Origin: Nocardioides rotundus
GTDB taxonomy: Bacteria > Actinomycetota > Actinomycetes > Propionibacteriales > Nocardioidaceae
Assembly (NCBI RefSeq): GCF_019931675.1
Contig: NZ_CP082922.1
Location: forward strand, 2,743,001 to 2,807,000
Length of the DNA: 64,000 nt
Reading direction: 5' to 3'
Part shown: piece by piece, positions 61,259 to 64,000 of the stretch
Layout: each line of letters begins with the position of its first letter
Numbering within the stretch: the first letter of the stretch is position 1
Program-made: the position numbers and the translations under genes
Notes under the pieces: generated by a model
Told to the model about the DNA's origin: nothing
Database searches by the model: none
The model's input: the letters and a program-made list of their open reading frames with translations, nothing else

Positions 61259-62095
61259 GTGCAGGTGCTGGAGGAGGAGACGTGGCGGGCGCGGGAGGCC
61301 GCCCACGTCGCGCGGATCGACGGGCTGATCGCCGGCCACGTCGCCCGTCGGGCCGCCGGGGAGCGGCACCCGGTGCACGACTTCATGTTCACCTACTACT
61401 CCCACCGGCCCGCGCAGCTGCGCCGCTGGCACCCCGGGTTCGGCGTGCTCCCGGTGGGCTTCCCCGACCTCGTCGACGAGGAGTACGTCGCCTCCCGGCA
61501 GCGGCTGGTCCGGCAGCTGCACACCCTGCTGAGCGCCACCGCCCGGCGTACTCCCTCCTTCGGCTGCTTCGGGCTGCACGAGTGGGCGATGGTGCACCGC
61601 TCCCCCGCCTCCGAGACCCGGCACGGCTGGCCGCTGCGGCTCGGCGGGGCGGGGACCGACCGGGTGGTGGAGTCGCACCGGATCGCCTGCTCGCACTTCG
61701 ACGCGTTCCGCTTCTTCACCGACTCCGCACGGCCGCTCAACACCCTGCAGCCGGGCCGCGACGACCGGCCGGCGTTCGAGCAGCCGGGCTGCCTGCACGG
61801 CACGATGGACCTCTACAAGCACGCCTTCCGGCTCTCGCCGATGATCCCCTCCGAGCTGGTCGCCGACTGCTTCGAGCTGGCATGGGACGTGCGGGTGCTG
61901 GACATGCGGGCCGCGCCGTACGACTTCACCGGGCTGGTCCTCGACGACGGGTCTGCGTGGACGCCGGTGCGGATCGAGACGCCGGAGGGGAAGGCGGAGT
62001 ACGTCGCCGCCCAGCGCGCCTTCGCCGCCCGCGCCGAGCCGCTCCGGCGGGAGCTGATCGATGCGTGCGCCCGGCTCCTGGCCCTCGCCGGGTAG
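61259..62095 (+). CDS. Protein of a family annotated as 3-methyladenine DNA glycosylase
   Basis: A 278-residue soluble protein with HPVHDFMFTYYSHRPAQLRRW near the N-terminus, FGLHEWAMVH, and QPGCLHGTMDLYKHAFRL. Actinobacterial relatives are commonly labelled 3-methyladenine DNA glycosylase, but I see no helix-hairpin-helix motif, so the label is doubtful. Start GTG 61259 is placed 8 nt after TAGCCT; GTG 61253 is an alternative. Confidence 0.75.
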   Translation: MQVLEEETWRAREAAHVARIDGLIAGHVARRAAGERHPVHDFMFTYYSHRPAQLRRWHPGFGVLPVGFPDLVDEEYVASRQRLVRQLHTLLSATARRTPSFGCFGLHEWAMVHRSPASETRHGWPLRLGGAGTDRVVESHRIACSHFDAFRFFTDSARPLNTLQPGRDDRPAFEQPGCLHGTMDLYKHAFRLSPMIPSELVADCFELAWDVRVLDMRAAPYDFTGLVLDDGSAWTPVRIETPEGKAEYVAAQRAFAARAEPLRRELIDACARLLALAG

Positions 62096-62104
62096 GCCCC
62101 GAGT

Positions 62105-62158
62105 CCGGGGAGCGAAATGCAGGTTTCGCCCGCGGAGATCCTGCATTCTGCTCCCCGG
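62105..62158. repeat. Long inverted repeat with 19-bp arms
   Basis: CCGGGGAGCGAAATGCAGG (62105-62123) and CCTGCATTCTGCTCCCCGG (62140-62158) match as inverted arms at 17 of 19 positions, with a 16-nt loop. It lies 9 bp beyond the upstream gene. No T-run follows. It could be a terminator or a dispersed palindromic element. Confidence 0.75.
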
Positions 62159-62229
62159 TCCCGAGCGGCGACCGGTCAGACGCTCTACTCTCCCCGCTGA
62201 CCGCGCAGGGACACCGCATCCGCCTGCGT

Positions 62230-62571
62230 GTGGCGGTCGGCGCAGGTGTCGCGCTCCTCCTGACCGCCTGCGGCCAACCCGGCGAGGGACCGCTGTCGCT
62301 GCGCCAGGGCGACGGCGGGGTGTCCGTCACCGAGGGCCGCGAAGGGTGGGTGAGCTTCGGAGCCTTCCTGCCGTGCTCCGCCGACGGGTCGCCCATCGAG
62401 ATCACCGCCGTGCGCCCCATCGCGGGCGACCCGGTGCCGGTCGAGAGCGAGGTCTGGGTCCGCTCGCTCGACGGGGCCGCGCCGACGGCCTCGACCCTCG
62501 GACGGCTGGGCCGACCGTTCGACGGCCCGGTGCGCGTCCGACGGGGCTGCGACTCCCCGCCCGCAGTCTGA
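62230..62571 (+). CDS. Small putative lipoprotein
   Basis: About 113 residues: a short signal (VAVGAGVALLLTAC) with lipobox LTAC and a mature part (EGWVSFGAFLPCSADGSPIE...RVRRGCDS) with two cysteines. No family recognised. The start is uncertain: GTG 62230 leaves almost no basic n-region; a CTG at 62197 would add RIRLR-type charges. Confidence 0.6.
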   Translation: MAVGAGVALLLTACGQPGEGPLSLRQGDGGVSVTEGREGWVSFGAFLPCSADGSPIEITAVRPIAGDPVPVESEVWVRSLDGAAPTASTLGRLGRPFDGPVRVRRGCDSPPAV

Positions 62572-62670
62572 CGGTCGGCGAGTCAGTGAGCAGGTGCCGT
62601 GGAGCATGCTCGCCTGCGGCAGCGGACTGGGCCCCAGCCTCCGCGAGGTCTGCTGACCCACGGCGGCGAC

Positions 62671-63081
62671 CTAGTCCAGCAGCGACCCGGGGTCGTCCGG
62701 CACGTCGACGGCGTACTCCTGCAGCGCCTCGATCGGGACGACCTCCAGGGCCAGCTCGCTGGTGGCGGCGAGCACGACCGGGGCGGCGGCGCCGTGCTGG
62801 TAGGCCTGCAGCCACCGGGCGGCGACCACGCACCAACGGTCGCCGGCGGTGAGGCCGGGGAAGCCGTATTCCTCGCGCGGCGTCGACAGGTCGTTGCCGA
62901 CCGCCTTCTGATGGGCCAGGAACTCGTCGGTCATCACCACGCAGACCGCGTGCACGCCGGGGTCGCCGGAGCAGCGGCAGGACCCGTCGCGGAACCAGCC
63001 GGTCATCGGCTCGGTGCCGCACTGCTCCAGCGGGCCGCCGAGCACGTTCCGCTCGTCGGGCTCCTCCACCGTGTCGCTCAT
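62671..63081 (-). CDS. DUF2237 family protein
   Basis: A 136-residue DUF2237 protein: ERNVLGGPLEQCGTEPMTGW, then RDGSCRCSGDPGVHAVCVVM and GFPGLTAGDRWCVVAARW. Widely distributed and conserved but with no known function; the clustered cysteines suggest metal binding or redox chemistry. ATG overlaps the aldo/keto reductase stop (ATGA). The preceding 99 bp (62572-62670) show nothing I can support. Confidence 0.88.
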   Translation of the reverse strand: MSDTVEEPDERNVLGGPLEQCGTEPMTGWFRDGSCRCSGDPGVHAVCVVMTDEFLAHQKAVGNDLSTPREEYGFPGLTAGDRWCVVAARWLQAYQHGAAAPVVLAATSELALEVVPIEALQEYAVDVPDDPGSLLD

Positions 63082-63974
63082 GGGACGGGTGCTCCTTCCG
63101 CCGCCTCGAGGATCCGGAACCACCGCTGTCGCTCCATCGGGACGCCCACGGCGCCCGCGAGGTCGGTGACCCGCTCCGGGTTGGTCGTGCCGAGGACCGG
63201 CACCGGCCGGGAGGGGTGGCGCAGCACCCACGCCAGTGCCGTGGCGCCGACCGACAACCCGGTCTCCGCGCCGACCTGCTCCAGGGTCGCGCGGATCCGG
63301 GAGGGCCGCTCGGCGTCGGAGGTGAAGAGGTCGCCGCCGCCGAGCGCGGACCAGATCATCGGCGGGTAGCGGTGCAGCTGTGCGTCGTCCAGCGACCCGT
63401 CCCACAGCGCCCGGGTCGCGGACACGGACAGCTCGACCTGGTTCGTCACGAGGGGTACGTCGAGCCGCGAGCGCAGCAGGTCCAGCTGGTGCGGCGCGAA
63501 GTTGCTCACCCCGACCGCGCGGACCTTGCCGTCGCGCACCAGGCCGGCCAGCGCGCCGGCCGTCTCGTCGGCGTCCAGCAGCGGGTCGGGCCGGTGCAGC
63601 AGGAGCAGGTCGAGCCGGTCGACGCCGAGGTTGCGCAGCGACCGCTCGGCGGAGGAGACGACGTGCCGCGCGGTGGTGTCGTAGTGCTTGACCGTGTTCT
63701 CCGGGCGGGCGGGGTCGGTGAGCATGATGTCGCACTTGGAGACCAGCTCGAGCGATCCGCGGTCGCCGGCCCAGGTCCGCAGCCCGGCGCCGAAGGCCTC
63801 CTCCGCGCCGTACCCGCCGTAGATGTCGGCGTGGTCGAAGGTGGTGATCCCGAGCCCGACCGCGTGCTCGACGAGCTTCGCCACTCGCGCGGGGTCGTCC
63901 AGCGGGAGCCGCATCGCGCCGAACGCGAGCCGCGACAGGGTCAGCCCCTCGACGGGGGTGGGCACTCGCTCCAT
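63078..63974 (-). CDS. Aldo/keto reductase
   Basis: A 298-residue NADPH-dependent aldo/keto reductase. The catalytic tetrad is visible in TTFDHADIYGGYGAEEAFG (Asp, Tyr), LVSKCDI (Lys) and LLLHRPDPL (His). Resembles the YdhF type. TAGGCT lies 8 nt before the ATG at 63974 (leaderless). Co-transcribed with DUF2237. Confidence 0.92.
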   Translation of the reverse strand: MERVPTPVEGLTLSRLAFGAMRLPLDDPARVAKLVEHAVGLGITTFDHADIYGGYGAEEAFGAGLRTWAGDRGSLELVSKCDIMLTDPARPENTVKHYDTTARHVVSSAERSLRNLGVDRLDLLLLHRPDPLLDADETAGALAGLVRDGKVRAVGVSNFAPHQLDLLRSRLDVPLVTNQVELSVSATRALWDGSLDDAQLHRYPPMIWSALGGGDLFTSDAERPSRIRATLEQVGAETGLSVGATALAWVLRHPSRPVPVLGTTNPERVTDLAGAVGVPMERQRWFRILEAAEGAPVP

Positions 63975-64000
63975 GGCGCCCGAGCCTAGCCACTACGTTG

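Noticed and set aside
61207..62229. Fusion of the lipoprotein at 62230 to upstream sequence
   Set aside because: The upstream frame is an out-of-phase reading of the glycosylase-annotated gene and crosses the inverted repeat.

Overview
The window is chromosomal DNA from a high-GC Gram-positive actinobacterium. Codon use, the many GTG starts with GTGA/ATGA overlaps, an Ala/Lys-rich HU tail, an NdgR-leuCD pair, an F420-pathway CofC, two 13E12-family DUF222-HNH genes and several probable leaderless promoters all point to the Propionibacteriales/Nocardioidaceae (Nocardioides-like). That placement is inference; there is no rRNA gene here to anchor it.

Layout. 1-4.9 kb: an oligopeptide ABC transporter (oppA-B-C-D-F, minus strand, oppF cut by the window edge). 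5.0-19.5 kb: the conserved translation/secretion/nitrogen block rimM, khpA, rpsP, then ffh, glnD, glnB, amtB, ftsY, a small membrane protein, a thioesterase and smc, with an amidohydrolase and a GtrA protein inserted. 19.5-27 kb: an accessory stretch between smc and mutM with a hydroxyacid-oxoacid transhydrogenase, a catalytically incomplete rhomboid, a class V aminotransferase, a 13E12 gene with clustered repeats, methionine aminopeptidase, a GlcD/D2HGDH-like flavoprotein and a coiled-coil protein. 27-34.4 kb: mutM, rnc, rpmF, DUF177, coaD, rsmD, recG and a DhaL/DegV-type kinase. 34.5-44.9 kb: rpmB, thiL, an AsnC-type ligand-binding domain, a DUF3515 lipoprotein, ddl, a Cys/Met-metabolism PLP enzyme, gpsA, plsC, cofC, HU and leuD-leuC with the divergent regulator ndgR.

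45-51 kb: DNA repair genes (ogt, Ada-AraC-AlkA fusion) followed by the most unusual region: a seven-gene minus-strand operon of three Asp23/Gls24-like proteins, a J-domain-like small protein, a DUF2273 mini-membrane protein, a DUF6286 protein and an AmaP-like anchor. It diverges across a CRP-like palindrome from an ECF-type sigma factor gene that overlaps a fourth Asp23-like gene. 51-57.6 kb: a second 13E12 gene with the same repeat upstream, an ArsR/SRPBCC pair around a 20-bp palindrome, an MFS exporter, and an ABC transporter plus DUF2470 gene behind a near-perfect IdeR/DtxR box. 57.7-64 kb: tRNA-Glu(CTC) and tRNA-Gln(CTG) downstream of gltX and a CPBP protease-like gene, a fumarylacetoacetase-family enzyme, a glycosylase-annotated family protein, a long inverted repeat, a small lipoprotein, DUF2237 and an aldo/keto reductase.

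A recurring regulatory theme is a TANNNT -10 box placed 6-8 nt before the start codon with no good Shine-Dalgarno sequence, indicating leaderless transcripts. I count fourteen cases, several in very short divergent intergenic spaces. No stretch over 300 bases lacks a gene; the longest non-coding stretch (24306-24563) holds the 13E12 promoter and repeat cluster. No CRISPR array, rRNA, prophage or complete insertion sequence was seen.
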